From assembly GCF_036884655.1 (NCBI RefSeq), contig NC_088338.1, forward strand, positions 1,298,001 to 1,362,000: DNA of 64,000 nt. Reading direction: 5' to 3'. This document shows positions 11,701 to 23,279 of the stretch, one piece after another; the first letter of the stretch is position 1, and the number at the start of each line of letters is the position of its first letter. The position numbers and the translations under genes are program-made. Below the pieces are notes generated by a model that was not told the origin of the DNA, did no database searches, and saw only the letters and a list, made by a program, of their open reading frames with translations. Source of the stretch: Musa acuminata AAA Group (Eukaryota; Streptophyta; Magnoliopsida; Zingiberales; Musaceae).

Positions 11701-14700
11701 ATGTACAATGCTATGGCATTGACAGGTGTCAGATGTACCTACCTACATGGCTAGTTAAATTTTTTAACCTCAACCAACCTGCAAATGGGCATGACAACAA
11801 ACATGGCAGGGAATCCTTGCTTCAAGTATGAATTTCTTTGCTTTCAGTACATCCTCAAGAAATGGGTGGTGTGGTAATAAAGTTGCTCCACCCAAGCATG
11901 ATGGTTCCAAGTTGTGGAATAAGTCATTCAGATGTGGGAGTAAGGCAATGGACTTCAGTCTTTTCTAAAACCAAGCTAATAAATCGACATATTTTTCTAG
12001 TGGCACATCCCTGACAATGAATTTCTTTACTCAAAAGTCAAAATATTCTCAAGTAGAAGACTCGTTTACCAGTAAAGTTACTCCATCCCAAGCATGATGG
12101 ACCTTAATTTTGGAATGAGTCACTTCACATGTAGGCACAAGGCCATGAATGTGACGTCCCCTAGTCCCACAAGCCCATGCATTAGGCTGCACGTTTCTTG
12201 TGATACATTGCTGATTCTATTTAATGGACAGGATTTACACAAATATTAAGTCTGCTTCATGTGTCACATTGAAAACTACCTTTAGGGTTGCATATATCTT
12301 ATGCACCATAGATCAAAAGTAGTGTAGCTTGGTATGTGATAGGGGGTATCTGACACATGGGCATCTAGACAACACCACATCAATGCCAATCTGACACCAA
12401 CTCGGACATTCTGTCAATTTGGCACTTCAGCCAAGTACCACATGTGGTCAGCATAACGCACAACAGTGATAACTACAATGTCGGGTTTAGTCGACTCTTC
12501 ACGTTCAGTAATGCTCGACCACAATCGCTCACACAAACTAACTCTCATTGACTCCCGACAATTATCAAATTCTCCTATAAAAGGCCTCAAGTATACTATT
12601 TTACACGTGGGAGATTCTATAAAACTCTCAACTCTCTGACCCCTCTGAATCCCTGATTATAATGTCACCTTCCGACACTAACTTAAGAATTGGAGAGGGC
12701 ATGCCCCTGACACAATTTTGTAAGACCCCGGCGAATCCAATCATCACTTGACACCAACCTTGCAACTAGCTTCAAAACCTGATACCTTGGAATCTTGGAC
12801 AAACAAAATCTGCACAATAGTATGCTAGCCCACCATCATTCTCAAATTCTCAATTATTAGTTGTTCTTTTTCAACTACAGAAGTGCATGTGGTAAACATA
12901 GTGCATAAGGTGATTATCAAACAAGGAAGCTGAAATAGTTGGGAAGACAAGATCCAAAAGATTCAATGTGCATATTGACACAATATTTGACTCTCGAGTG
13001 TAGGTTCAGAAGAGTAACAGACATATTTGAATTTGTTTAATATGAAGGATAATTGATCTCTAAATTTATACCTATAACCAAAGTAGTCCCACGTGTCCAT
13101 AATGTACGTACCTATAACAAGTATGGTAGCCTCAATGGATTATCTAAAACAAGGAATTTAATTTCACCAGGATCAGTCTGTACTGGCTGGTATTTACTGG
13201 TCCAAGCATGAACCGAGACACTGCCCCATTACATGCAGCTCAGTTCAGTTTTTTTTTCTTTTAATGACAGATCATCCATTGATTTGTTTTTTTATCTTCA
13301 AGGCATTGGCCTTTTAGGGCTTGCGAGTCCATCTCCCTTTCCATGTGGCCCGACTGGTGCTGCCCGCCTCATCTTCAATATATGTCATCATGAATCCGAC
13401 CAATTATCGACCAGAACGGGTCCAGTACCACATTATGTTGGATTAAACAAATCCTAAAACAATGTTTCCAAATGCAATATCCCAATATGCATATATGCAT
13501 ATGTGGCTGCTTCTGCAGTCTTCATAGACAAGCACATGCAGCCACATATGCAAACACATACAAATATGTGGTGGCCAATTATGAAGTTCACAACTCCATA
13601 TATGTATGAATATGTGATCAGCCTATGTGGTTTACATTTCTTCCCAAGTGTAATTGTTTGAAGTTTGAAGTATTATATTATTCTAATAGTATACATGATT
13701 AACATAAATTTTAATTACATACACTTGCATGGATCATACACCTTATCACTTCAATCTTCATCTTTCCATACTTTAACTAAGACAAATTTTGATTATATTT
13801 TTTTATGTTTATATATACAGTTCATGTGCTTGCATATGCACCCCCTCATGCTGCATATGCAACATGTGGTACCATGATCACCTGCACGTCAACCATTTTT
13901 CAGAAAAATATGGAGCTAAAATAAAATGGATGGAAATTTTCTTCAAAGAATTGAAATCATTCAATCAATTGCAGTTAAGCATGATCCAAATATCTCTAAA
14001 CAAGTTAAAGAAAGTAAAACATATATTATAAAGTTTCTTCCTACAAAATGTTAAAATAATATGTGATTTGGTAGCCAAAAAAAAATCATATTTTACTATT
14101 TTAAGTAACGTAAATTTAAATAAAAAAAGTATCAAGAACTACCAGCATTTTCTATAGAATCTATAAAAGACTACTTGATAGATAATATAAATCATACCAT
14201 ATGCAAAAGATACTGTGGCTTCTTATCATGATAATGAAACTGTGCAGGTGACATTGAACATGCACTCTCTATCACCACCTCAGAACTTTCCAGATCTACA
14301 ACATAAAAAGGTCATGGTTCTTGTCAAAAACAATGAGAACATTTAATTAGTAGACCATAATGCTACATGCTCTGCAACAAAATATAAGCTTACATGCTCA
14401 ATTTAATTTATAATTAGAGAATTTGGCTGAGAGGAAAGATTTAAAAAGTAATCAGCAACAGTTCCAGCCAGCATGATGTAGAATTTGATCCATTCACCTT
14501 TCATGACTTACCATATGCAGTTAAATGATCTGGTTGCATCTTGTCAGAAGAATGGTAAATAACCTCAATTTTTGCATGATCCAAACTTCTCTTAGAAGGA
14601 TCCATAATATCTGAAACCCTAGGCAAAATGTTTGGATGCACTGTATTCAGCATCTTCCACAAAGATAACAACCAAGGATCCAGAGCACCTTCATAGCTGC

Positions 14701-15473
14701 AGAGGATAAATTCTTAACATTATTCTGTCTCTCTCACACAAAAAAAAAAATCTGAAAGCAAAGTGTCTATCAAGCAACTCAAATGGATCAAGCATAAAAA
14801 AGGAAAAAAAAAAAAAGAACTTGCAGGCAAGAACATATGTTATTGGTAATAGAAAAAAGCACTGGAGCCAACAAAAATCAACAGCAAATCAGTCTTATCT
14901 TGCCAAAAGAATGCATCCAAGAGAAATACGAAGTAAATCTCCCTCTTCAAGAATAAACAACAAATCAGATGAAAGTTCAACAAATAAGCAAGATGAATCC
15001 ATGTAATTCAGACCATGCTTGCAATACAAAAGAAAACACCAACTGACCAACAACAGGCATATACGGAAACATACCCTGAAGGGTGCTGATCATCTCCTAA
15101 ACCTTTTTCAATTAATGGTTTTGCTCCGAGATCTGAAAGCCTTTTGTCCAGCTTTTTTGCAGTAAACTACAAAAGGGTTCCACATTGTACATATGAGTAA
15201 GAAATAATTAGGCAGAATTTTATTAACATGCTACATAATGAATTTTGCCTGGAAAGTACATTGGAGATTATATATCTGTCGAAGTGGTATCTGGATGATG
15301 GAAACCACTTTGATTGCGAAGACTTTGATTGATAAACAATGTACTAAAAAGAATGTGCTTGAGTTTCACCACAACGATTGAAAGAGCAATTTGGTATTGA
15401 TAGGAAGCATAAACATGCACATTACATGGACATCCCCGCATGACAAATCTTTACAAAGTGGGGAATGACCCAC

Positions 15474-15510
<37 letters not shown>

Positions 15511-16565
15511 GAGAGACACACACACACACACATAATCTTTGATATTATAAAGTTTAAAATTATTTCATGTATTTGAAAAGAAGCTGTTGTAGAAAATTAA
15601 ATTTCAATATACATGAGGCCAAGTAATATGATGCAAATTTCTGACAATCCTCTTCCTCAACCTCGGCACCCATAAAAAAGCCAAAAGACTCAACTATAGT
15701 CCTATTCAGGTTGGCCGATGCCTTATTATGACCAGCCAAGGGTCAAAGCAACTCTTCACAATGGGGACCCTATGGTCATAAACAAACCTACCACAAGGGC
15801 GGAATAAACAGGGGACCCAAGTATCATGTCAGCAGCCAAGATCACTTGAAAGCTTACAACAAATGATCAATAGATTGGATTAAGATCATAACATACTTAC
15901 AATCTAACATCAAACAGATTTATGGAAAAGGAACAACTGTACTACAACAACATAAAGAGGCAAAGAAATCACATATAACCTAATCAAAAGGATCCACAAC
16001 CTAATTAACCAAACATAAATAAAAAATTACATTATATTTCTGGTACCCTGAGTCACCCAGTCCAAAAACTGCATAGTGAAGTCCTTCCAACCACTGATTG
16101 CTAAGGTTCCTCTGCAAAAGAAACCTCCAAAACACCTACAAAAACACAACATCATATCTAACCATTGCAACAGATCACTTCAAAGTTCAGACTACCATTG
16201 TGAAAGAAGTCCAACCTTCATTGAGTCTGGTATATCCCCCTGTCCTGTGGTAGAAACCACAAAAATTACAATTTCTTGGTCTGGTAAACAACTCTGCATA
16301 CAATAAATAAATAAAAATTGGTTGGAACACCACCAAGAATAATAAGGTGAAAGAAAAATGTGGTCTTTTTTATGTTAAATCAGATCAAGACATGAGATGG
16401 ACTTATAATGGGTTTACTGACCGCATCAAAGCGGTCGATGGGGAGGACTTGGACAGAAGGGCAGCCACCGCGTTCTGCCTCCCTACCGACGCGCTCGGCA
16501 GCATCCATAGCATTCCCAGTCTGCGAAGCGTAGAGAACTAGCAGATGGCTCGACTTCTCCTCCAT
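8767..16565 (-). CDS. ATR3: NADPH-dependent diflavin oxidoreductase 1 (ATR3 / TAH18 / NDOR1)
   Basis: Twelve exons on the minus strand: 16422-16565, 16216-16293, 16031-16135, 15075-15166, 14512-14696, 14198-14295, 11412-11486, 11227-11337, 10770-10904, 9783-9902, 9373-9595 and 8767-9296. They join in frame to 631 residues (Arabidopsis ATR3 is 623). Flavodoxin-like FMN domain first: LLVLYASQTGNAMDAAERVG near the N-terminus, STTGQGD, YAVFGLGDSGYQKYN, KGLGDDQHPSGYEGALDPW. Then the FAD domain with RAFSISSSP at about 406, and the NADPH domain with GPGTGCAPFR at about 481 and FFFGCRN. The protein ends EAWS. Known role: passes electrons from NADPH through FAD and FMN to the anamorsin/Dre2 Fe-S protein in cytosolic iron-sulfur cluster assembly; loss is embryo-lethal in Arabidopsis. 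The start MEEKSSH is chosen by family alignment, although the frame is open to an upstream Met at 16637. Confidence 0.95.
11487..14197 (-). other. Large ATR3 intron 6 with LTR-like insert
   Basis: This 2.7 kb intron is much longer than the other introns of the gene. It contains an LTR-like patch near 12300-12800 (separate entry) and otherwise AT-rich sequence with many ATATGCATATG-type stretches around 13480-13620. No coding region recognised. Confidence 0.7.
12300..12800 (+). mobile_element. Ty3/gypsy-like solo LTR remnant
   Basis: The segment has the layout of a plant Ty3/gypsy LTR in plus orientation: CTCCTATAAAAGGCC (TATA region, near 12572), then CTCTCAACTCTCTGACCCCT, then a stretch resembling the typical 'cttaagaattggagagggca ... 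ccccggcgaatcc' 3' part. No internal domain flanks it, so it is a remnant or solo LTR. Boundaries are approximate, and I could not find a convincing target-site duplication. Confidence 0.4.
15474..15532. repeat. Compound (GA)n-(CA)n microsatellite
   Basis: A run of GA dinucleotides with a single GG interruption passes directly into a CA run. It lies in ATR3 intron 3 (15167-16030), which otherwise shows nothing coding. Confidence 0.95.
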
Positions 16566-17134
16566 TCTCTTTTTTCTAGTGACTGATGTTCCGACAAATG
16601 ACTGTGCTATGCAGGAAGGCCATGCACCACATAGCATATATGAAGTTTACATTTTTTTCATTAGTTAGAGGCGCATATAGTTAAGGAAAAAGCAAAACAA
16701 GTAGAAAACACACGAACAAGTACACAAAATTTTACAGTGCAAAGGAACACCCTACATGGCAAGATTAGAAGATGGAAAATATCAAAACACTAGTTCCAAT
16801 ACATGGAGATGTACTGTGAGACCATTCAATTTGAAAGTATAACCAAACTGAAGATGATCAACATATATTCATCTAGCAATTCAAAAGAACATCCTGAAAC
16901 AAGAAATGGTGATTCTTGCGCCAAAGGCTACAAAAATAGAGAAAGCTAAGTTCCAAATCCTGCAGATGACCTATAAAATAATTGAATCAACATATTCAAT
17001 CAGTCCAAATTAAACGGAAACTTGAAATAATGCAATTTAGTGGTAATTGAGGGGGTTCCAAACTCAGATTGCAGGAACAGATTATAAGATCGTAAGATCA
17101 ATCAGATCCTACAACTTATAAAAAATTAATCTTA

Positions 17135-17171
<37 letters not shown>

Positions 17172-18600
17172 CTTATAAATAAAGTTTTAAGATTTGGTAA
17201 CTGTTACATATTCTTAAATTAATTATTACATTTTTTTATTATAGTGAATGCATAATTAATAGTATTATCTCTTATTTGAATGAATAATAATTTGCTTGTT
17301 TTTGAGGTTTACAACGATCTAATTGGTCTCTCCACTTGACCATCTCGACTCAAGATACCCATAAGTAAAGCAGTGTATGCTATATGATTTATTTTATTAC
17401 AAATTATTAATATGCAACAAAACATATGCTTAAGGGTATAAATTACACAGCCAACTTCTACAGCAGAATAAAAGCTATAACATCTTTAATGTATCATTAA
17501 CATAAGCTAGGAGATCAGAGTGGGGAGGAGAGGATCAACAAATAGAAGAGACGACAAGAGAGAATAGGAGTGGGAAGGAGATCAGAGGAGGGTTGAGATC
17601 GGGAAAGAGGAGAGGAGAGAAGAGTACCAGGGAATAGGTGGCTGAGCCAGCAACGGCGGGAGTGCCGGCCGCAGGAGGAGAGGAAAGGCTTAGGGCATCA
17701 CGCGTGGAGTCTCGGACTCGGGATCAGTGTTTTTACCGAGGTCTTTTGAGTTGACTCAGTAAACTCAAGTCGACTCGTTCCGAGTCGAGACGCGGGTCTC
17801 AGTTTGACGTTGATAAAGAGGGTCTCATTCAACCGGACTTTGATCCGCATTAGACGGGTATGGATCCTTTGAATTTGGAGGTACCATCCAGCTTGAGTCC
17901 GACAATCATCGGATCCAATTCTACTTTTACATCCTACAATAGTCTAATTCGGATTCAATTTTTAATTAGCTCAGGAGATGAATCCTAAACCTCATTTTCC
18001 TTGTGTGTGTGTGTGAGAGTGATTCGAATGTTATTGGAATTCGTTGTGATCGTGAACCCAAGCCATCGCTCCTCGACTTCTCTTCTCATGCATTGACTAC
18101 TCTCAAATCATTAAAGATCTATAGATATGATTTCATTTAGGTTATGTTTGGAAATATATTTATATTTTTAATAGACGATTTTGAAAAAAAGTCTGAGTAA
18201 AATGAACAACAGTGGAAAATCATATTTTAAATATATTTTAAAATATATTAATTATACTTTAAATATGTATTGACTTAAGTGTTATTTGGTAAAATTATGT
18301 TATATAAATCTATTAAATATTTTATGATAAATTTATCCTTATAATATTTTTAATAATTTTTCACAAGTGAATACATATTTTTTTATTAAGATTAATAAGT
18401 AATATATATATATATATATGTAAATTTTACATGGCCCAAATATATAAAAAATAAAATATATAATCATATAAATAAATATAAAAATAATATTTAAAAAAAC
18501 AAATAAATATAATTTTATATTAGAAATTTTTTTTTAATTGAATCCAATTAATTTCTTGACTAAAAAAATCATTTTTTTTTCTCTTTTATCTCCGAAGGCG
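16566..18600. other. ATR3 upstream region
   Basis: Upstream side of the minus-strand ATR3 gene. A GC-richer island at about 17510-17830 with purine-rich sequence could be a 5' UTR exon or core promoter, since on the minus strand it has a GTACTC donor-like site near 17630. It is only a candidate. (TA)n at about 17139-17166 and very AT-rich sequence at 18120-18560 follow. No gene recognised. Confidence 0.35.
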
Positions 18601-18639
18601 CCGACGCAATGTTGTTAAAAATAGGGACATACAGTCAAG

Positions 18640-18705
18640 CAAGGAATCGACCTCAGGTGTCTCCCGTGGAAGTAATACAAATATACCACTAGACCAATAG
18701 GGTGA
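18640..18705 (-). repeat. tRNA-Gly-like fragment, probably tRNA-derived SINE or tRNA pseudogene
   Basis: On the minus strand an A-box-like TGGTCTAGTGG (18686-18696) and a B-box-like GGTCGATTCC (18643-18652, one T short of the consensus) are spaced as in a tRNA gene, with TTCCACGGGAG between them. The stems do not close into a functional cloverleaf. Pol III promoters of this kind occur in tRNA-derived SINEs. Confidence 0.4.
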
Positions 18706-21700
18706 TGAAATCCTGATGTATAAGCTACTAATATATCCTCTTTAATCCACGGCTGAAACAAAGACCCCACACACGTTTGCAGCTGGCAAATTTAGTTCGA
18801 CCTTACATTCCTAAAAAGGAGGATCGTCTTTTCCTATAAAGTATTTACACTCAAGCAAATCGATAGCTAGAAATGACATCCATCCCCACCCAAATCCATT
18901 TCAATCCTTTTTTTTTTCCTATTAATGCCTATTTTTATCCCCTATTTAGTATTACCAAAAAATAAAAATAATAACACAACCATACAATCTCAAAATAAAA
19001 ATAAACACGAAAAACAGCCTTTTCACCCCCCAATAAGCAATTAAAAGGAGGAAGTTATATTTTTCGTTACTTTTTCCTGTACGATGGGTTCGAAGACAAT
19101 CTTACACGCAGCAATGCAGAGAGACTATCGTCTTGATGATGGCAATGCAGCTCAACATTCATAAAATCCACCTGATCATTAGATATAGCGAAAAGGGGGA
19201 GAAGAATCAAGGCAAAAACAAACGCAGGCAATTGTAATATAAATACCGCCATCAGATTGTGCAACAAGAACAAGTATTTGCAGAAGTCGAGAGGAGACAG
19301 TTTGCCTGGTCTCCTGGAAGCCTCACTGCAACAAAGTCAACATGGCAATCCAACTTCACCAGGGATGGAGGTCCCAAATATTCCACCTTTCTCAATCTCA
19401 GACGACAAATGTACGCGACGGCGGACGACGGGATACTCGGACTACCAGATATCTTTCTGAGCGCTATGGCTAAATGAAATAAGAGGCTCCTGTGCATTAA
19501 GTTATTTTAAACTATTACACTGAAAAAGCATATTCTAAAAATATGCACAAGCTATGCTACAATTGAGAAAGATAAATGAGGGCCATTCAGAAACTCTATG
19601 GATCGCAAATCCTTCTGTACAATCATATTTGTAAAAGAAACTGCTAACAAGACCATCTCACAAAAAAATTGCCAAGTGAAGGTGGTCCGCATTCTCCATC
19701 TATTAAAGAAAGAAATAAGACCAGTTTCATGGGGGAAACAACGCTATGCACTTAGATAACATGTCACCTTTTTATGTGGGGAATCCATGTGAAACCTCGA
19801 AGAACAATGATTGTCCACAAAGCATCTGACATCTGTAAGGAGAAGAGCGGTCATAACTGTAGGAAAAGAGTACATGAAAATTACATCTATCTTATGTGTA
19901 GCATGCGGAAGACAGTATTAATAGTGTGTGGGCAAAACCTTGAAGTAGAGTTGGAATTTGTTTCTTCTTTCACAAATCATATTAGTTCAATTTTCTGTTT
20001 TTATAGCATAGCACCTTTGTTCACTAATCATGGTTCCTGTAATAAAAATGTACCAATACATATCCAAGATCAAATCAATACCAGACAACAGGGACTCCAG
20101 CAAGGCAACATCCACCACCCTACCACTCGTAAACCCCACCTCTTCCTTGACTGGGTTATGTATAGTATAACCCCATCTCACAAAAAAAAAAAGATCTGTT
20201 TCTCCCTGCCCCACCCTGACGTGAAAAGGTCATGGAAATACACATACATATCACTTATTAAAGAACATTACTTATTTGAATAGACAGTGCTGATATTTTC
20301 ACGTCAGGTTTGGCTCACGGGAAGGATACGCATAACGTCCCCACCCTGTGTTTCAGTGGGCTTTTGTAAATTATATCCCAAGTCCACAACATTTCCTACT
20401 AGCTCGATCCGGCCAGACCGGTCAGGTGCACCACATGTTTGGATTGAAATTGCCACACCTACCAGATGTTTCATATAAAATGCATGCCATAAAATTTAAG
20501 AATTGCCATACTATGAAATAACCATTGGACAAAAATATGATAAAAACCACAAAGGCAAAACATAGTGCTGATATATTCATGTTCTAGTTGGGATGTCTGA
20601 GTCATTTATTAGCTAATTATTCTTGGTATTTCTTGAAGGTCAAGTGTGAGTGTGTGCACGCACACACACACACATATAGCAGCTCATGAATGTCTTGATG
20701 AAGGCTTCATGTTTTCTTCTTATATTCAGCAATAAATATGTTTAAAGTGAATTTTTTTTATCACAAGGCGTAATAATATAGTAAAAATAAGTAAACTTGG
20801 AAAGCAAATAGGATTAGTTATCATAATGCGCATCCAGAAAAAAAAAAAAAATAGAATAACGTAAAAAAATCAACATGAACTTCAACATGCACTGACATGG
20901 TCTTTATCAGAGTGCCCATCCAAAGAAGATATAGATTGACATCAAACAATCAATATAAAAAGTGATTTTAAGCATCACATTAGAAATTTTTCATTTTTCA
21001 TGATAGTGTGCACTGAGTTAAACACAGTTGTATTTATCAAACATTTTCCCATCAACCTGGTCTGGGGAAAAATAATGTTATATAAGCAGAAAATCCAAAT
21101 GAAAGCATGGAACAATCTTATTGGCTCTCGTGGAGGCCCAAGAGTTGAACCATAGGAATGCAATAAGGCTACCTAATTATTGCACCACATGTGGCATTCA
21201 TCCACCTGTGAAATACAATAAGCCTCAGAAGCATCTGGCATCCTTGAGCTTATTCAACTCCCATTACATCCTCTTACAATCAATCATTAAGATATTTACC
21301 AACCACCAGAACCATGCACTAGTAGTTTGGTAATCCAGACCAACCTTTTAAAAAATGTTTGTTTGAAACAATTGTGGCCCCTTTAGAATGATGTCAAGAG
21401 GCACTCAAGCTCGCTTATGTGCACGGGTAAGGCGAGGCGATTGCTAAGCGCCTTGCCATGAACCCATGCAAGGCAATTGGTCCAGGCGATTGCTAAGCGC
21501 CTTGCCATGAACCCATGCAAGGCAATTGGTCCAGGTGGCACCTAAGTGGTTGCCTGAGGCCTGGCGCTAGCATCACATGCGCTCGCCTAGCCCAACCCAA
21601 GTGCTCACTAGCCAAGCATGCTATAATCAAGCTCAGATCAAGAAAATCAATACAATTGAGCCTAATCATAGTTGATGAATTGGTTCAATTAAACAAATAC

Positions 21701-23279
21701 ATCAAGTTAACAGCTCTCCAAATATCCCGCCCCCCTCCTCCTCCTCCTCCTCCTCTAAATTGTGAAAGAAAAAAACCCCTAGATTCTTTGTCGCCACTGT
21801 GACATCGTCACCTTTGACTTTTTTCCACTTTTCTCCGACCATCTAGTGATGCCACTATGATTTTCGCATACGACCACCCCTTCACCTTTTATAGCTCTTT
21901 TCAAATCATTGTCTCGCACCCACTGTCATTTTCGTCATGATTTTCACTTTCAACCACCTCCATTTTTACCTCCAATTACTATTCAACGACTGACGACCAC
22001 TATCATCATCCTTGTTTCTACCATCGTGAATTTTGTTTGATTGGCTCCGTCGGTTCTTCTTCGACCACCTTCAGCCGCAATATCATTTATTACAGCCTCA
22101 ACTTGCCATGCCCTATCCACACTTGTACTGTCCAAAGAAAAAATTCATCCCAATATTGCATACGTAATTAAAATATATGTATTATTATATATTCTCAATT
22201 TTTATGTACATCACAGTGAGATGGACAAACCAGGATCAGTGTTGCAGATGATGATGGTATAATATTTCCTAAACCAAAAGGGGGATAGAGCTATTTTTTT
22301 GAGTGGTGAGCTGGGAACAATTTGAGTGAACCTGCCCCACCTCACTCTAATACTCTCCCTAGTTCTACATGCATAAGGCTTGTTTAAATGGCCAAGGTTG
22401 TACTTGAGAGGATCTTAGAAGTAAAACAACATAAGCAACAGACATGGGACACCACACAATAACAATAGAGGTCTTAAACCCTTTTACATTATTCCTGGAA
22501 ACATACATGTTCCATAATCAATTATTGTTTTAGTTGTTTACTTTGGTTCATGATGATATATTATACTTTTATCACCAACTTCTAGATGTTCAATTATATG
22601 ACAAATCAATTTCTCATGTGAAATTATATTATTCCAAAGCTCATAAATCTTGTAGTGTGCACACATTTATCATGATAAGTTATTACTATAAGCAGTCATA
22701 TGGTTCTAATAATGTTATGATATTTTTCTTACATATGTACACTTAAAAGGTCAAGCCATATGTTCCAAAACTATTAGCTCTTTATTTGATAAAAACTATC
22801 CCAAGGGCCATCTTGTTAACAAAAACCAAAGGAATGATCGACTATCAAAAGCTGTTCAAAAGCATATAGTCCTTTCTCTTACATAATTTGAGTTATGTGT
22901 GTCCATTTTCGCACATTGTAAAATAATCATTAGATAGAAATATACCAAAGCAAGAATAAACCCTGTTTAACTAAAGATCAATCTGTATATCTAAATATAA
23001 TTTGGCCCTCTTGTTGCCCCTTGCAAACCAAAGATTATATTAACTAAGAAGTGAAAACATAACAATCAATAAATGTCTCGACATTGACTCATGGCAAAAA
23101 GGTAGGATTCCAAGTGTGTATTTTTCTGAATTGAACACAGGTAAACTCAGAGCCATAGACAAGATGTATTTCAAGTTAATGTTACAAAAGATAGTGACAA
23201 GTGAACTGACAACGTATGGTACACTGGTTGAAATACAAGCTATGAACAACCACCTAATTCATACCTAAGTGAAATCTGT
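18706..23279. other. Intergenic between ATR3 and GTE genes, no convincing gene
   Basis: Mostly AT-rich. A balanced-composition patch at 19060-19500 is open in several frames on both strands, but none matches a family I know. A 169-codon plus-strand frame at 19774-20283 has no recognisable domain. A GCGCC-rich tandem pair lies at 21435-21532. A polyproline-coding (CTC)n run is at about 21730-21755. Possibly lncRNA or decayed transposon sequence. Confidence 0.4.
21435..21532. repeat. 49-bp tandem duplication in a GCGCC-rich repeat
   Basis: Two copies, 49 bp apart (21435 and 21484), each beginning AGGCGATTGCTAAGCGCCTT and ending GGCAATTGGTCC. The surrounding 21390-21620 continues with related GCGCC/GGCGC words, so the pair sits in a larger interspersed repeat. 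Confidence 0.85.

Noticed and set aside
16566..16637. Upstream in-frame Met extending ATR3 by 24 residues
   Set aside because: Family members begin right before the LLVLYASQTGN motif. The extension has no counterpart in them.
19067..19497. Overlapping frames on both strands at 19067-19497
   Set aside because: Composition is more gene-like than the surroundings, but I recognise no family and found no convincing splice-linked partner exon, so I do not call a gene.
19774..20283. 169-codon plus-strand open frame
   Set aside because: No recognisable domain, no coding-like composition, and an equally unremarkable minus-strand frame overlaps it. It could be chance or part of a non-coding transcript.
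21730..21760. Polyproline-coding stretch in a 95-codon frame
   Set aside because: Comes from a (CTC)n simple repeat; no supporting coding evidence around it.
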